Source: Chthonomonadaceae bacterium
GTDB taxonomy: Bacteria > Armatimonadota > Chthonomonadetes > Chthonomonadales > Chthonomonadaceae
Direction of reading: 5' to 3'
Assembly (NCBI GenBank): GCA_027450145.1
Contig: DAIDKH010000009.1
Span: 1-64,000 of the forward strand
Length of the DNA stretch: 64,000 nucleotides
The notes under the pieces were generated by a model. That model saw only the letters and a list, made by a program, of their open reading frames with translations. It was not told where the DNA came from and did no database searches. Numbering within the stretch: the first letter of the stretch is position 1; the number at the start of each line of letters is the position of its first letter. Below, piece after piece: positions 55,468 through 63,798 of this stretch. The position numbers and the translations under genes were made by a program.

Positions 55468-55800
55468 CTAACCTCCCACAAGCTGCACGATGGCAGTAAC
55501 TCGTACAACAGTTCCCTGCACGTCTGTAATGTCCAGGGCACGGATAACTCCATTCCAGCCCGCTGAAAGCCAAACGATACTAGCGCCCGGGGCTGCCAGG
55601 GCGGGTGCCAGGAGCGCCTCGGCAGGCAGGGTTACCTCATAAGCCGGCTCACTCCACTCCGTATCGCCTAAAAACATCTGCACGCGTCCGGGCTGTGCTC
55701 GTTCCCAAAGTGCGAGCAGTTCCGTTCCGTTTATAAGAGTGGGCGTGCCTGCAAATCCAACAGCCCACGAAGCCGCATTCTGCAGCGCATTTCCTAACAC
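55468..55800 (-). CDS. Small phage protein, head-tail connector-like
   Basis: 110 residues, beta-rich with an Ala/Pro-rich C-terminal half (TLPAEALLAPALAAPGASIV). No recognised motif. It overlaps the end of the portal-like gene by 7 bases and precedes the terminator-like gene, the usual place of a connector or stopper protein. Function inferred from order only. Confidence 0.5.
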   Translation of the reverse strand: MLGNALQNAASWAVGFAGTPTLINGTELLALWERAQPGRVQMFLGDTEWSEPAYEVTLPAEALLAPALAAPGASIVWLSAGWNGVIRALDITDVQGTVVRVTAIVQLVGG

Positions 55801-57221
55801 GCCGTGCCTCCTTGCGGTAACGCATCATCTAACTGGCTGTGAGGCGGGCCAGCCACTGCGGCTGTCCCCGTAATGGCGATTGCCGCACTCTCCTGGCTCT
55901 GCCATCCTTCGTCGCGAATGCGCGCCTGGTTGGCTATTTCCAGAGCAAGAGCCTGCGCCTCCTGTAACCGGCCTACCGTAGGTGCAGGCACAAACTCTGC
56001 TTCCACTCGGCAAGCCATACCTAACAGCCTTAAATGCAATTCACTGGCTCGCACCAGCGGCGCTGCGGCACGGGATGCCATGGCCTGCAGGCCCGCCGAA
56101 TAGATATCCCACTGCACGCGGCTCCAGGTCTCTGTGTCCCCCTCCACCACGCCCATCAGCGTCGGCAGTTGCTTGAGTGACTGAATAAGCCGCTGGCGCA
56201 ATATCCGCCAGATCGGCTCAACCTGCCCCCAGTCACTCCCGCTGCCCACGGCATTTACCTTACTCTTTAAATCGTGAAAGAATGCGTCGTCCGGGTTGAG
56301 GTCGCTGTAAAACTTAACTGCGTCATCATAGCGGCTCTGCACATACTGCTGTATCTCTACCGGGTCAGCGAGTCCCACTACATCTCGCGCAAGGGTAGCC
56401 CACATCTCGAAGTCAAACCCCACGTCCCATTTGGGTGTACCAACCCTATGCCATGCCAGCAACAGATCGCGCATAAAAGCCAGGCACTCCAGAACCGGGG
56501 TGAGGGCGGCGCCAAAGGGAGCCCTGCCGTAAGGTTCATCCGGCAGAGCCGCCAGCCTGCTGATAAAGAATCGCTGCATGGGCATCGGCGCGAAAAACCC
56601 GCCAAATCCAGCAGAATAGAGCCCCAATCCGTTGGCATTGGCCGTCTGCTGCTGCCATAAAGTCAATTCACCGCTGTTATCTCGCTGGAACCGGAGCGTA
56701 AGCGTGTTAACCGGAAAGACAGCTGCGACTCCCCCACCACGTTCCGCAGGGACCGCCTCGCAAGCGCACATGCCACTGAAACAGAGCATCTGCAAGTTCT
56801 GAGCCATGGCATCATGGAAGTCGCCAACCTCCTGCGGGTTGTCACGCCAAAGTTTGTCCAGCGCGGCATGAGCCTCCGGCCACGTTTCTCCCTTGCCACC
56901 CGGCTGCACTCTCACTGTGCGAAGCCTCACACGTTCGGGACTGCAGCTTAGCCACGTGAGGTTCCAAAGTGCCAGGCCAACTTCGGGCACTACGTCTGGT
57001 AACAGACTCAACAGTTCCAGCGGTTGCTGAACCGCCAGCCGTGACAGCCCCTCCAGCGTCTGCACAGCCAGGCTTGTGCCAAAATCGACGCCCCTTCGCG
57101 CGATGTAGCCCAAGCCGCCGTGGTTTAGCAAAAGCTCGCCAGCCCCCTGGCTTACACGTCTTGAGTCCGCACTAGACCTCCCGCCGCCGGGCGTAGCACC
57201 GGCCATTCGCTGCAGTCTCAT
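55794..57221 (-). CDS. Phage portal-like protein (Mu gp29/DUF935-like)
   Basis: 475 residues with AAGGAG 8 bases before the ATG. Early helices with RGVDFGTSLAVQTLEGLSRL, then a long mixed domain (LWNLTWLSCSPERVRLRTV, PFGAALTPVLECLAFMRDLLLAWH) and a C-terminal helical stem-like part (RILRQRLIQSLKQLPTLMGV, QAMASRAAAPLVRASELHLR) typical of portals. Size fits DUF935-like portals (about 450-520). Overlaps the connector gene downstream. Assignment is from overall pattern and neighbours; no catalytic motif exists to test it. Confidence 0.65.
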   Translation of the reverse strand: MRLQRMAGATPGGGRSSADSRRVSQGAGELLLNHGGLGYIARRGVDFGTSLAVQTLEGLSRLAVQQPLELLSLLPDVVPEVGLALWNLTWLSCSPERVRLRTVRVQPGGKGETWPEAHAALDKLWRDNPQEVGDFHDAMAQNLQMLCFSGMCACEAVPAERGGGVAAVFPVNTLTLRFQRDNSGELTLWQQQTANANGLGLYSAGFGGFFAPMPMQRFFISRLAALPDEPYGRAPFGAALTPVLECLAFMRDLLLAWHRVGTPKWDVGFDFEMWATLARDVVGLADPVEIQQYVQSRYDDAVKFYSDLNPDDAFFHDLKSKVNAVGSGSDWGQVEPIWRILRQRLIQSLKQLPTLMGVVEGDTETWSRVQWDIYSAGLQAMASRAAAPLVRASELHLRLLGMACRVEAEFVPAPTVGRLQEAQALALEIANQARIRDEGWQSQESAAIAITGTAAVAGPPHSQLDDALPQGGTAC

Positions 57222-57233
57222 CCCAGGTGCTCC

Positions 57234-58070
57234 TTAAAAAACCGGTTGGAAACCCCCATCACCATTGCTATTCTCACCAGACGCGTCTAGAAACCAGTGA
57301 TCAGTAAGCAGCCGGATAACGCCACCCAGAAGAGTCTCCACGCTTCCCTGCTGCACTGCGTAGCGTGTAGGTCCGCTCACCTTAAAGGGCTGAAAAGCCG
57401 CGGCGGCCGCCTGAAATTGCGCCTGAATTACGGTAACCCTACCAAGAGAGATTACTGCCTCCTGCAACCACTGCTGCTCAAGAGGTGTGCCCGCGCTACC
57501 ATTTGCGTAGACAAAGCTGCTTTGGCCAAGCTTGATTTGTGATACTTCGCCAACAGGTAGGGATTTGGCTCGCCCGGGTCGTAGCTTGAGTGCAGTAACT
57601 AGCCCTACCGCCCAGTCAAACCGCTCCTGATCCAGTCCCGTTAGACCAGAATAGCCTCCTGCAATCTGAAGCGCGGCGAACCTGTCCTGCAACGTCCTAA
57701 TCACGGTCCATACCTCAGCATCAAGATCCGCGTCGGCCAATGTTCCATTTGTCTCTTGCAACCGCCGCCTCACGAGAGCCCCCACGTCGGTGTACGTGCA
57801 TGTTCGTGTTTCTTTGCGGTCCACTATTTCGCCATCGCTGTAGGTGAATCTCCATTCAAGCTGGTATTCGCCAACGGTGCTCGCAGAGATGTTGGCTGTG
57901 AATGTATGTGCTATAGCGGCAGCAGTCGGCGAGACGGTCACGACTGGCGAAGGAGATAACACACCGCCGTTCGGCATCACTACGGAGAGTTGCTGACCGG
58001 TGACAGCGATCGATGCTAAATGTGATTCTGCGCGCACCACGGTTTGAACGTCCCCTGCAATAAGGGTCAT
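57234..58070 (-). CDS. Phage protein with N-terminal Ig-like and C-terminal connector-like part
   Basis: 278 residues. About 20-115 is a beta-sandwich-like stretch (VVTVSPTAAAIAHTFTANIS, YQLEWRFTYSDGEIVDRKET), recalling BppU-type baseplate or Ig-like domains. About 120-250 is helical (YTDVGALVRRRLQETNGTLA, VIRTLQDRFAALQIAG), as in DUF1320-like connectors. Such a fusion is unusual and I do not recognise it as a named family. The portal-like gene follows 13 bases later. Confidence 0.5.
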   Translation of the reverse strand: MTLIAGDVQTVVRAESHLASIAVTGQQLSVVMPNGGVLSPSPVVTVSPTAAAIAHTFTANISASTVGEYQLEWRFTYSDGEIVDRKETRTCTYTDVGALVRRRLQETNGTLADADLDAEVWTVIRTLQDRFAALQIAGGYSGLTGLDQERFDWAVGLVTALKLRPGRAKSLPVGEVSQIKLGQSSFVYANGSAGTPLEQQWLQEAVISLGRVTVIQAQFQAAAAAFQPFKVSGPTRYAVQQGSVETLLGGVIRLLTDHWFLDASGENSNGDGGFQPVF

Positions 58071-58104
58071 TGAGCGCCTCCTTCAAGCCGCCGTACCTTG
58101 CAGC

Positions 58105-58920
58105 TTACATTCCAACGCCTATCGACAGCCGAAATGGACCCGTGCGCCCACCATTCGTAGAGATGGCAGCCAGCCGTGATAAAGTACCGGTAGCCGGCTG
58201 GAGAAAAGCGAATGGGGTGGCTGCAAGCAGGGCAAATTCTGTGGAGATAAGTGCGCGGTTCCACACGTAACCAAGATAAAACAGACCGTTCATGGCAGTA
58301 TTGGCGGTTTGAATGGAACGCTGCTGCATGAGCGCGACACCAGCATTCCCGGCATATGGTCCCTTAGCAGCAGCCTCGCCGCCCACCCGAATGCCGTTGA
58401 AATAGAATGCTCGGCTAAGATCACCGTTTAGCACGGCGCCTATCATTACAGGAGTATTCGGTGAAAATCCACCAGGTATGGGGCGATACGTGTAATCATT
58501 ACCCATATCACACCACAAATACTGGTTATCCCAAATACCCACGTTGAAGCTGGTGTCTACCCCCTGGACCGACCCAATACTGATGGCAAGCGGTGAGTTG
58601 GAGACAGGATTGGAAGTAGCAAACGCTGCAGCCACCAACACGGTGATCTCTCCCTCAGTAATGTTCTCAATTAACGAGCTGCCAATTCCTCCTAAACTGC
58701 TTCCGTTCTGTTGCAGAGCGAATCCCTCGCTTGCAACCACTGCTGCTATGCCTGCGCCTCCATTTAGGATGTTGGGCGAGTCGGTAACGCCACCCGCAAT
58801 GTTCCGCGGCAGTAGCGAGTCGCCTGTTACTACCCAACACCCGATGAGGCCATAGGCAAGTGGATTGCTCATGTCCACAGTGACCGCAGCACGTGGCTGC
58901 CCGTACAGCTTAAGCGTCAT
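58105..58920 (-). CDS. Phage LamG/ConA-like surface protein
   Basis: 271 residues. Starts MTLKLYGQPRAAVTVDMSNP and shows the jelly-roll pattern of LamG/concanavalin-like lectin domains: NPLAYGLIGCWVVTGDSLLP, YTYRPIPGGFSPNTPVMIGA, SRAFYFNGIRVGGEAAAKGP and AMNGLFYLGYVWNRALISTE (the final strand motif GxxxxGYVWNR is common in these). Likely a carbohydrate-binding decoration or fibre tip. Overlaps the 127-residue gene by 4 bases. Confidence 0.65.
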   Translation of the reverse strand: MTLKLYGQPRAAVTVDMSNPLAYGLIGCWVVTGDSLLPRNIAGGVTDSPNILNGGAGIAAVVASEGFALQQNGSSLGGIGSSLIENITEGEITVLVAAAFATSNPVSNSPLAISIGSVQGVDTSFNVGIWDNQYLWCDMGNDYTYRPIPGGFSPNTPVMIGAVLNGDLSRAFYFNGIRVGGEAAAKGPYAGNAGVALMQQRSIQTANTAMNGLFYLGYVWNRALISTEFALLAATPFAFLQPATGTLSRLAAISTNGGRTGPFRLSIGVGM

Positions 58921-59300
58921 ACTAGCCCGTCCACAGTACTGGTTGTCACCCAGAGGGTAATGCCGTTCGCACTGTCACCATTCAGCACCTGCAGCAGGTA
59001 GCGCCCAGTGGCCAGGCACAGCGAACGGATAGCATGTCCACCCGCCAGTGCGAGCGCTTGGCTGAAAGCCGCCATCGGCACTGTGTCTGCTGTAGGCACG
59101 CTGCCAATCAGGCGGTAGACATTGATCGTCGCGACAGCCCCTGATGTCACAGCCGACCCACTGAGCAGATCAATCTGCACCTGCCCCTCCAGTTTGTTGC
59201 TGAAGTCTAATGTGTAGTTGTTGGAGACACTCCCCGGACCAATGGGTATACTTGCCGCCACATTGCCGTACAGGTTTTGCGTCATTTGTGGAGATGCCAT
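58917..59300 (-). CDS. Small phage beta-rich protein
   Basis: 127 residues starting MASPQMTQNLYGNVAASIPI after GGAGGA. Alternating strands (YTLDFSNKLEGQVQIDLLSG, AVATINVYRLIG, HAIRSLCLATGRYLLQVLNG) but no known family. Probably a structural partner of the LamG-like protein, with which it overlaps by 4 bases. Confidence 0.55.
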   Translation of the reverse strand: MASPQMTQNLYGNVAASIPIGPGSVSNNYTLDFSNKLEGQVQIDLLSGSAVTSGAVATINVYRLIGSVPTADTVPMAAFSQALALAGGHAIRSLCLATGRYLLQVLNGDSANGITLWVTTSTVDGLV

Positions 59301-59447
59301 AGCCTATCCTCCCCGCTTGCCGCGGTTACTTTCACGTTCACGAGAAAAATTGGATGAGCCCACGGGTAATTTTGCGCTGCCACTCGGATTATAGAGGTGT
59401 ACGCCTACGCAAATGCATCACACATTAACTACATCAGGAGCGATTGA

Positions 59448-60317
59448 ATGAAGATAAACCTGAACACGGCTATAGCTGCAGCGCTGTTGGCAGTTGCGGC
59501 TATCCTTCCCGCATGGGCGCGGTCCACGGCCACTCCGCCAGCCATCCTCGCATTTCTGCCAGCTACTGTCGTTCACCAGGGCGAAACCCAGGAAAACCCA
59601 CTGCTCACGCAGAACGCATTTAACCCTCTAGACTCTTACAACCGCGACGTCACGAGATTTGCAATAGAATCGCGCAAACGAAGGTGGCCGTTCTATATTG
59701 CCGACGCGGATGCCGCGAACGCCGCCTGTCAGGCCGTTATTGGAAACCAGCTCACCTCGCAGACTAACTATCAATTCGGAGAGTTGAAAGAGATCGCCAA
59801 ACGGATTCCAGCACGGTACCTCGTGCTAGTTTCCATTACCGAGATAACCTCATACCGCAAAACGAATACCTTTACAGCTATGGCGGAAGGTCGTGCCTCT
59901 ATCACGCTCACTGTATATGATGCCGACCAAAACGCATATGTCTGGCAGGACTCCACCACGAGCAGCTCAGCACGGGGTGACCTCTTCCATAGCGGCAGTC
60001 TCTCGGCCAGGCAGGATCAGGCGCTCCTCAACTGCATGCTAAACGCCCTTACGCCATTCGCAAAAGGCCAGAGGGAGGTGATTGCACGACCGGAGTGCGA
60101 TGCAATAGCAAAGGTGGTAGAGGTCATCCCTTCAGACACCCAGGTTCTCATCAACGTAGGATCCACTCAAGACGTCATGACGGGCATGAAGTTTCGCGCG
60201 CTTGGCAGCGGGCTGGTCGTCACCGTGAAGACGGTGTTTACCAATGGTGCACTAGCTGCATACAGCGGTGGAGTACCCGCAACGGGGGAAGCACTTCTGC
60301 CTGTGCGTTCCAACTGA
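59448..60317 (+). CDS. Secreted protein of unknown function embedded in the phage cluster
   Basis: 289 residues on the plus strand. A Sec signal peptide (AIAAALLAVAAILPAWARS, cleavage about residue 25) precedes a mature chain with RYLVLVSITEITSYRKTNTF, EGRASITLTVYDADQNAYVW and QVLINVGSTQDVMTGMKFRA, a layout recalling CsgG/FlgT-like periplasmic lipoproteins. No lipobox is present and no family is firmly recognised. SD GGAG lies before the ATG. It looks like a host or cargo gene, flanked by minus-strand phage genes on both sides. Confidence 0.65.
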   Translation: MKINLNTAIAAALLAVAAILPAWARSTATPPAILAFLPATVVHQGETQENPLLTQNAFNPLDSYNRDVTRFAIESRKRRWPFYIADADAANAACQAVIGNQLTSQTNYQFGELKEIAKRIPARYLVLVSITEITSYRKTNTFTAMAEGRASITLTVYDADQNAYVWQDSTTSSSARGDLFHSGSLSARQDQALLNCMLNALTPFAKGQREVIARPECDAIAKVVEVIPSDTQVLINVGSTQDVMTGMKFRALGSGLVVTVKTVFTNGALAAYSGGVPATGEALLPVRSN

Positions 60318-60323
60318 GTTCAG

Positions 60324-60533
60324 GTGCGCGTCGCCGGATTCGATGCGCCCGAACCACGCGCCGGCCTGGCGGTTAGAGGTCATCCATTGCAGCCGGTACT
60401 CCTGCAACTCCTCACTGCCGGGCAGGTGCGGTTAGTGATGTACTGCAGCGGATTTACCGACGGGACTCGGCGGCTAAGCAATGAGCGCATGCACTACGTC
60501 CAGCTGACTTACGCTGCTGTTTTCGCCCCATAG
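60324..60533 (+). CDS. Possible remnant related to staphylococcal nuclease family
   Basis: 69 residues from a GTG. It begins RVAGFDAPEPRAG, close to the VxVxGIDAPE motif of SNase proteins, and continues LLTAGQVRLVMYCSGFTDGTRRLS. The rest of an SNase fold is missing, so if real it is a fragment. It overlaps the next phage gene on the other strand by 60 bases. No ribosome site is seen. Confidence 0.25.
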   Translation: MRVAGFDAPEPRAGLAVRGHPLQPVLLQLLTAGQVRLVMYCSGFTDGTRRLSNERMHYVQLTYAAVFAP

Positions 60534-60935
60534 TGTTTCAGCACGGCTGCACGGGCGGGTGGTGATGCTGCTCACCACAGCCGCCGACAGCAGGCCGTCA
60601 CCCACCATGGCTGCTAGAAAACTTTGAGTGGATGCAAGCGACGGCAGAACGGCTTTACTGGTAAGCATCATCTGCAGTGCGCCACTGTACAAAGTTTGCT
60701 TGGCAGCGGACAGCGATGCCAGAGCGTTATAGAACGAGGCCAGCTCCGGCAATACGGCAGCAATGAACTGGTCGTGAGGAATTGCCTGCATAGTAAGGAC
60801 ACCTGCACCGGGGCCAGTACGCGCGTTGAGGCAAGACGCTGTAGCCGCCGTATTCCCCGCTGCAAGCAGCGCCGCATACCCCATATGAATGGGGTCATTG
60901 TGCAGCTCGCTGTTCAATTGATCCAAAGGTACCAC
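60474..60935 (-). CDS. Phage-cluster protein of unknown function
   Basis: 153 residues, helical and Ala/Leu-rich (YAALLAAGNTAATASCLNAR, ELASFYNALASLSAAKQTLY), no signal peptide. No family is recognised. It opens with MVPLDQLNSELHNDPIHMGY, a phrase resembling short tail-assembly or baseplate-associated proteins. Follows the small membrane gene on the same strand. Confidence 0.5.
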   Translation of the reverse strand: MVPLDQLNSELHNDPIHMGYAALLAAGNTAATASCLNARTGPGAGVLTMQAIPHDQFIAAVLPELASFYNALASLSAAKQTLYSGALQMMLTSKAVLPSLASTQSFLAAMVGDGLLSAAVVSSITTRPCSRAETLWGENSSVSQLDVVHALIA

Positions 60936-60951
60936 TCGATAAACACTCCTC

Positions 60952-61167
60952 TCAATATTTGCCCAAATGACCTATGAGCCAGCCCACTAGCACCCCCGCC
61001 ATCGCGCCAATGCTCACTGCATAATGGGGATGGCGAGATATGCCGGCCCGCACAATTTGGGTGATGGCCGGTACCCTGCCTGATGCCAGCGCATATGCCT
61101 CGTAGGCCGCCAAACCGGTGAGTCCAGCACTCACAAGTGTCGCGCTAAATGCAAGGAAACTACCCAT
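60952..61167 (-). CDS. Small membrane protein next to the endolysin, holin candidate
   Basis: About 71 residues from the ATG at 61167, which has GGAG 8 bases upstream and overlaps the endolysin stop by 8 bases. Two hydrophobic segments (MGSFLAFSATLVSAGLTGLA and YAVSIGAMAGVLVGWLIG). Position, size and topology fit a holin, but no holin family is recognised. The longer frame to 61257 would run inside the endolysin gene. Confidence 0.55.
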   Translation of the reverse strand: MGSFLAFSATLVSAGLTGLAAYEAYALASGRVPAITQIVRAGISRHPHYAVSIGAMAGVLVGWLIGHLGKY

Positions 61168-61894
61168 GCGTGCCACTCCGTACGCCAGATCCTCGCTCCT
61201 CACACAGGGGATTCGCGGCACCCGCAGCCCGGATAGTATCACCAGTCGTCGAGACACGTACTCGAGCGCGCGGGGCGGCTTCAGCCGGTGGAAGCAGGCG
61301 CATAAAAGCGCTGCGACCGTTGGTGCGGTTTACATCGCATGGCCCCATAACGCCGTCCACCGAACCGTGGTCGCTGTACTGCCATACCGTCCAGCCGGAC
61401 CAACCTTTCGGCAGCGGTCCAGGCTCAGCAGAATAGTGAGCCAGCCACAGGGGGTATTCACCAAAGCCCTCGCCTAGCCAAGTATCCAGCCATGCTCTAC
61501 TACCGTAAAGCAGGCAACCTCTACCTGTGCGGTCCTTGATGGCGTCAACAAAGCCTTGGACAACCTCGCGAATTGCCCCTGCGCCGCGAGCCCTGGCCAT
61601 TGGGTCCTCAAGATCCAGCGCGACCAGCATGTCCGAGCCGGGACGATAGCCCGCTGCCTCTGCTCGATCTAGACACCAGCGTGCTTGCACATCACCTGGC
61701 AACCGTGTGTGCAGGTAGTGGTACACGCCCAGGTGCAGCCCAGCTTTTCGAGCGCCAGCGATGTAGCGGGCGCACACAGGATCCTCCCGATTAATTCCCT
61801 CGGTAGCTTTTATATAGACAAAATCCTGCCCATCGCGTGAAACATCCCTCCACGAAACAGTGCCGCTCCAGTGGGAAACATCGATACCTCTCAT
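61160..61894 (-). CDS. GH25 lysozyme-type endolysin
   Basis: About 244 residues from the ATG at 61894 (AAAGG upstream). Muramidase barrel with MRGIDVSHW (Asp5), VYIKATEG (Glu32), GLHLGVYHYLHTR and VALDLED (Asp94, Glu96), the catalytic set of the family, then WLAHYSAEPGP and WTVWQYSDHG. It cuts the MurNAc-GlcNAc bond for host lysis. A C-terminal Pro/Arg-rich tail of about 40 residues follows the barrel. No cell-wall-binding repeats are visible. Placed between capsid and portal genes, which is unusual. Confidence 0.92.
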   Translation of the reverse strand: MRGIDVSHWSGTVSWRDVSRDGQDFVYIKATEGINREDPVCARYIAGARKAGLHLGVYHYLHTRLPGDVQARWCLDRAEAAGYRPGSDMLVALDLEDPMARARGAGAIREVVQGFVDAIKDRTGRGCLLYGSRAWLDTWLGEGFGEYPLWLAHYSAEPGPLPKGWSGWTVWQYSDHGSVDGVMGPCDVNRTNGRSAFMRLLPPAEAAPRARVRVSTTGDTIRAAGAANPLCEERGSGVRSGTHG

Positions 61895-61913
61895 CGTAAT
61901 GCCTTTCAAATAA

Positions 61914-61953
61914 CAAACCCGGTATTGCAGCACAAGGCGCAGTACCGGGTTTG
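61914..61953 (-). terminator. Hairpin upstream of the endolysin gene
   Basis: CAAACCCGGTA and TACCGGGTTTG arms (61914-61924 and 61943-61953) around an 18-base loop. It may terminate the capsid/coiled-coil unit on the minus strand. Confidence 0.5.
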
Positions 61954-61980
61954 ATCACCGTAAATAATGCACTGGTTACG

Positions 61981-62283
61981 TTACGAACTGGAGCCGCCTG
62001 CACCGGAACTCCCATCCTTAGGCGAGGTGATGCCAGACGCAACTTTCGCAGCCACCGCACCGATGGCTCTGTCTGCCTCCTGCTGCGCCCAATTGGTGAG
62101 CCGTGGCTCCATATTGGTCACCTCACTATCCAGAGCCGTCTGCATAGCAGCCTTAATCGGCCCCGGGATGGATGCCTTTATCTTCAGCTGCCTGGGCCGA
62201 ATGTAGAGTGCATGATGAATCCATGCGCCAAATGCGGCGCTCACCGCGCCCAATGCAGTTCCAAAAAACCAGTTCACTGGCAT
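61981..62283 (-). CDS. Small phage membrane protein
   Basis: 100 residues. One N-terminal membrane helix (WFFGTALGAVSAAFGAWIHH), a central helical part with KASIPGPIKAAMQTALDSEV, and a Gly/Ser-rich tail. It overlaps the coiled-coil gene by 10 bases. Possibly part of the lysis cassette (spanin or holin-like), without sequence proof. Confidence 0.55.
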   Translation of the reverse strand: MPVNWFFGTALGAVSAAFGAWIHHALYIRPRQLKIKASIPGPIKAAMQTALDSEVTNMEPRLTNWAQQEADRAIGAVAAKVASGITSPKDGSSGAGGSSS

Positions 62284-62546
62284 TTACCTCCCTTTTGCTG
62301 TACAAGCAGGTCGAGCTTGGCCTCAATACGGGCCAGTCTCGTATCCAGATCACCCGCCACCGTAGCAATTCGATCACCCCGCTCTTCTTCCGACTGCAGG
62401 TCGCGACGCAGGGCGACAACCTTCTCTTCCAGCGTGGTAATACGACCACTAAGCCTTACTATTGCGGCGGCCGCGCCCCCGAGGATCGTAATGACACCTA
62501 CCGCCGCCATCACCATAGCTGCCAGCTGCGAAGCGACAGTCCCCAT
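62274..62546 (-). CDS. Small membrane protein with coiled coil (lysis-cassette candidate)
   Basis: 90 residues from the ATG at 62546; upstream codons lack support. One membrane helix (MVMAAVGVITILGGAAAAIV) is followed by an uninterrupted heptad coiled coil (TTLEEKVVALRRDLQSEEER, LARIEAKLDLLVQQK). Such TM-plus-coil proteins are common next to phage lysins. Function not established. Confidence 0.6.
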   Translation of the reverse strand: MGTVASQLAAMVMAAVGVITILGGAAAAIVRLSGRITTLEEKVVALRRDLQSEEERGDRIATVAGDLDTRLARIEAKLDLLVQQKGGKCQ

Positions 62547-62563
62547 TGCACTCCCCTCCGCGC

Positions 62564-62818
62564 TTAATAGAGGCCTAACAAAACTGCGCTGCCCAGGCTT
62601 GTGCCCGTCGCCCATACCTGTGTAACGCTCACAGGGTTGTATCCCTTTTGCAGCGGCAGTGCCACTATATCTCCACCAAGCATAGTGACTCGCACAGTAC
62701 AGTCCGCCGATGCCAGAAGTGACCGCGCCCAGGGCACACCGCTTTCTGAAACATGCTGATTGTCGCTTGGAGCAATCACCCAGGCTCGTGCGGCCGGGTT
62801 GCTGGCAGGTACGTTCAT
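62564..62818 (-). CDS. Small phage protein resembling spike-base proteins
   Basis: 84 residues from the ATG at 62818 with AAGGAGG upstream. Pattern: IAPSDNQHVSES, then ARSLLASADCTVRVTMLGGD, then VALPLQKGYNPVSVTQVWAT. It resembles small spike-base or decoration proteins (RCAP_Rcc01079-like), in which a short entry strand and a VxVTTxGGD strand are conserved. Follows the capsid gene. Confidence 0.55.
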   Translation of the reverse strand: MNVPASNPAARAWVIAPSDNQHVSESGVPWARSLLASADCTVRVTMLGGDIVALPLQKGYNPVSVTQVWATGTSLGSAVLLGLY

Positions 62819-62836
62819 CTCTCCTCCTTGCCGCAA

Positions 62837-63766
62837 TTAGCTCGTGGCACTGCTGCCATAGGCGAGCTGCCACAACCCGTAGCCCTGTGCGTATCTTCCC
62901 CTAATAGTGAACTGGTACTGCTCACGAATGCGCGCAGTGGGTTGGTCCATATCAGTCTCCAGGGTAATTGGCACATCCTCACGGCTCTGAATCACGACCG
63001 GTTTCACCTCGCGGCTGCAATCCATGAGGAACCACTGGTAACCGCTGATGTATGGGCTAACCACCAAGCGGTACCGTCCGCTAAAGTAGTTACGATAGGG
63101 TGTGGATGGCACGCCGGCAGTACCGGTTTCGCCTGTCGCAACCACCACATCCTGCGCCACGAGGTTCCACGCCCGCCTGGCCAGAAGAGGACCCACCACG
63201 AGCGTATCAGGTATGACTTCAAGCGGTACACCCTTGTCATCCACGTAGCTCATCATTGCAGTGGCAGCCTCCTCCAGGGCACTATCCGCCAGCGGTTGAG
63301 CAGTTGTGTTGGACTGTGCCGGACTACTGCCTTCCTGGTGCGCCGTGCTAAAGAAGAGCTGACCATCGTAGCATGGGTTTGCGAAGCCTGCGGGCAGGGC
63401 CTGAAAGGCCAGTTGATTCCAGTGGCGAACTGGCTCCTGCGCAAGTTCCCGCGCACGAATCATGAGTAGTCCGTACTGATCATCTTCCAGCGTGCGCCGG
63501 TCTATTACGAGGTTTCCTTTATACAGGATGTCTGCCAAGCGGTAGCTATCTTCCCTCAAACCCTGCTGGGGGGCTTCGTCATTGAACGGACGCATCACCG
63601 CACCGCGTCCCAGCCATGCGTAATTTTGAATTGGCAGTGTAGTTGGTATTTCTGTAGCAATGGAGCGCCAGTCGGCATTTTCTTGCGCCTTTATGTACGC
63701 CGCATTAAACTCGGTCTTGATACCCGCCTGCGTAAGCAGTAGAACATCACTGGTAACAACCGCCAT
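62837..63766 (-). CDS. Mu gpT-like major capsid protein
   Basis: 309 residues with AAGGAG before the ATG. HK97-fold capsid protein of the Mu gpT group. Seen: QNYAWLGRGAVMRPFNDEAP, NLVIDRRTLEDDQYGLLMIR, PCYDGQLFFSTAHQEGSSPA (the YDGQxFFxTxH motif of gpT), VIPDTLVVGPLLARRAW and PYRNYFSGRYRLVVSPYISG. Length matches the family. It is the most diagnostic gene of the phage cluster. Mu-type gpT proteins have no scaffold domain, and a separate protease/scaffold gene may lie to the right of the window. Confidence 0.92.
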   Translation of the reverse strand: MAVVTSDVLLLTQAGIKTEFNAAYIKAQENADWRSIATEIPTTLPIQNYAWLGRGAVMRPFNDEAPQQGLREDSYRLADILYKGNLVIDRRTLEDDQYGLLMIRARELAQEPVRHWNQLAFQALPAGFANPCYDGQLFFSTAHQEGSSPAQSNTTAQPLADSALEEAATAMMSYVDDKGVPLEVIPDTLVVGPLLARRAWNLVAQDVVVATGETGTAGVPSTPYRNYFSGRYRLVVSPYISGYQWFLMDCSREVKPVVIQSREDVPITLETDMDQPTARIREQYQFTIRGRYAQGYGLWQLAYGSSATS

Positions 63767-63798
63767 GTTTCAAGTTCTCCTTGTGCGCACTGCGCCTT

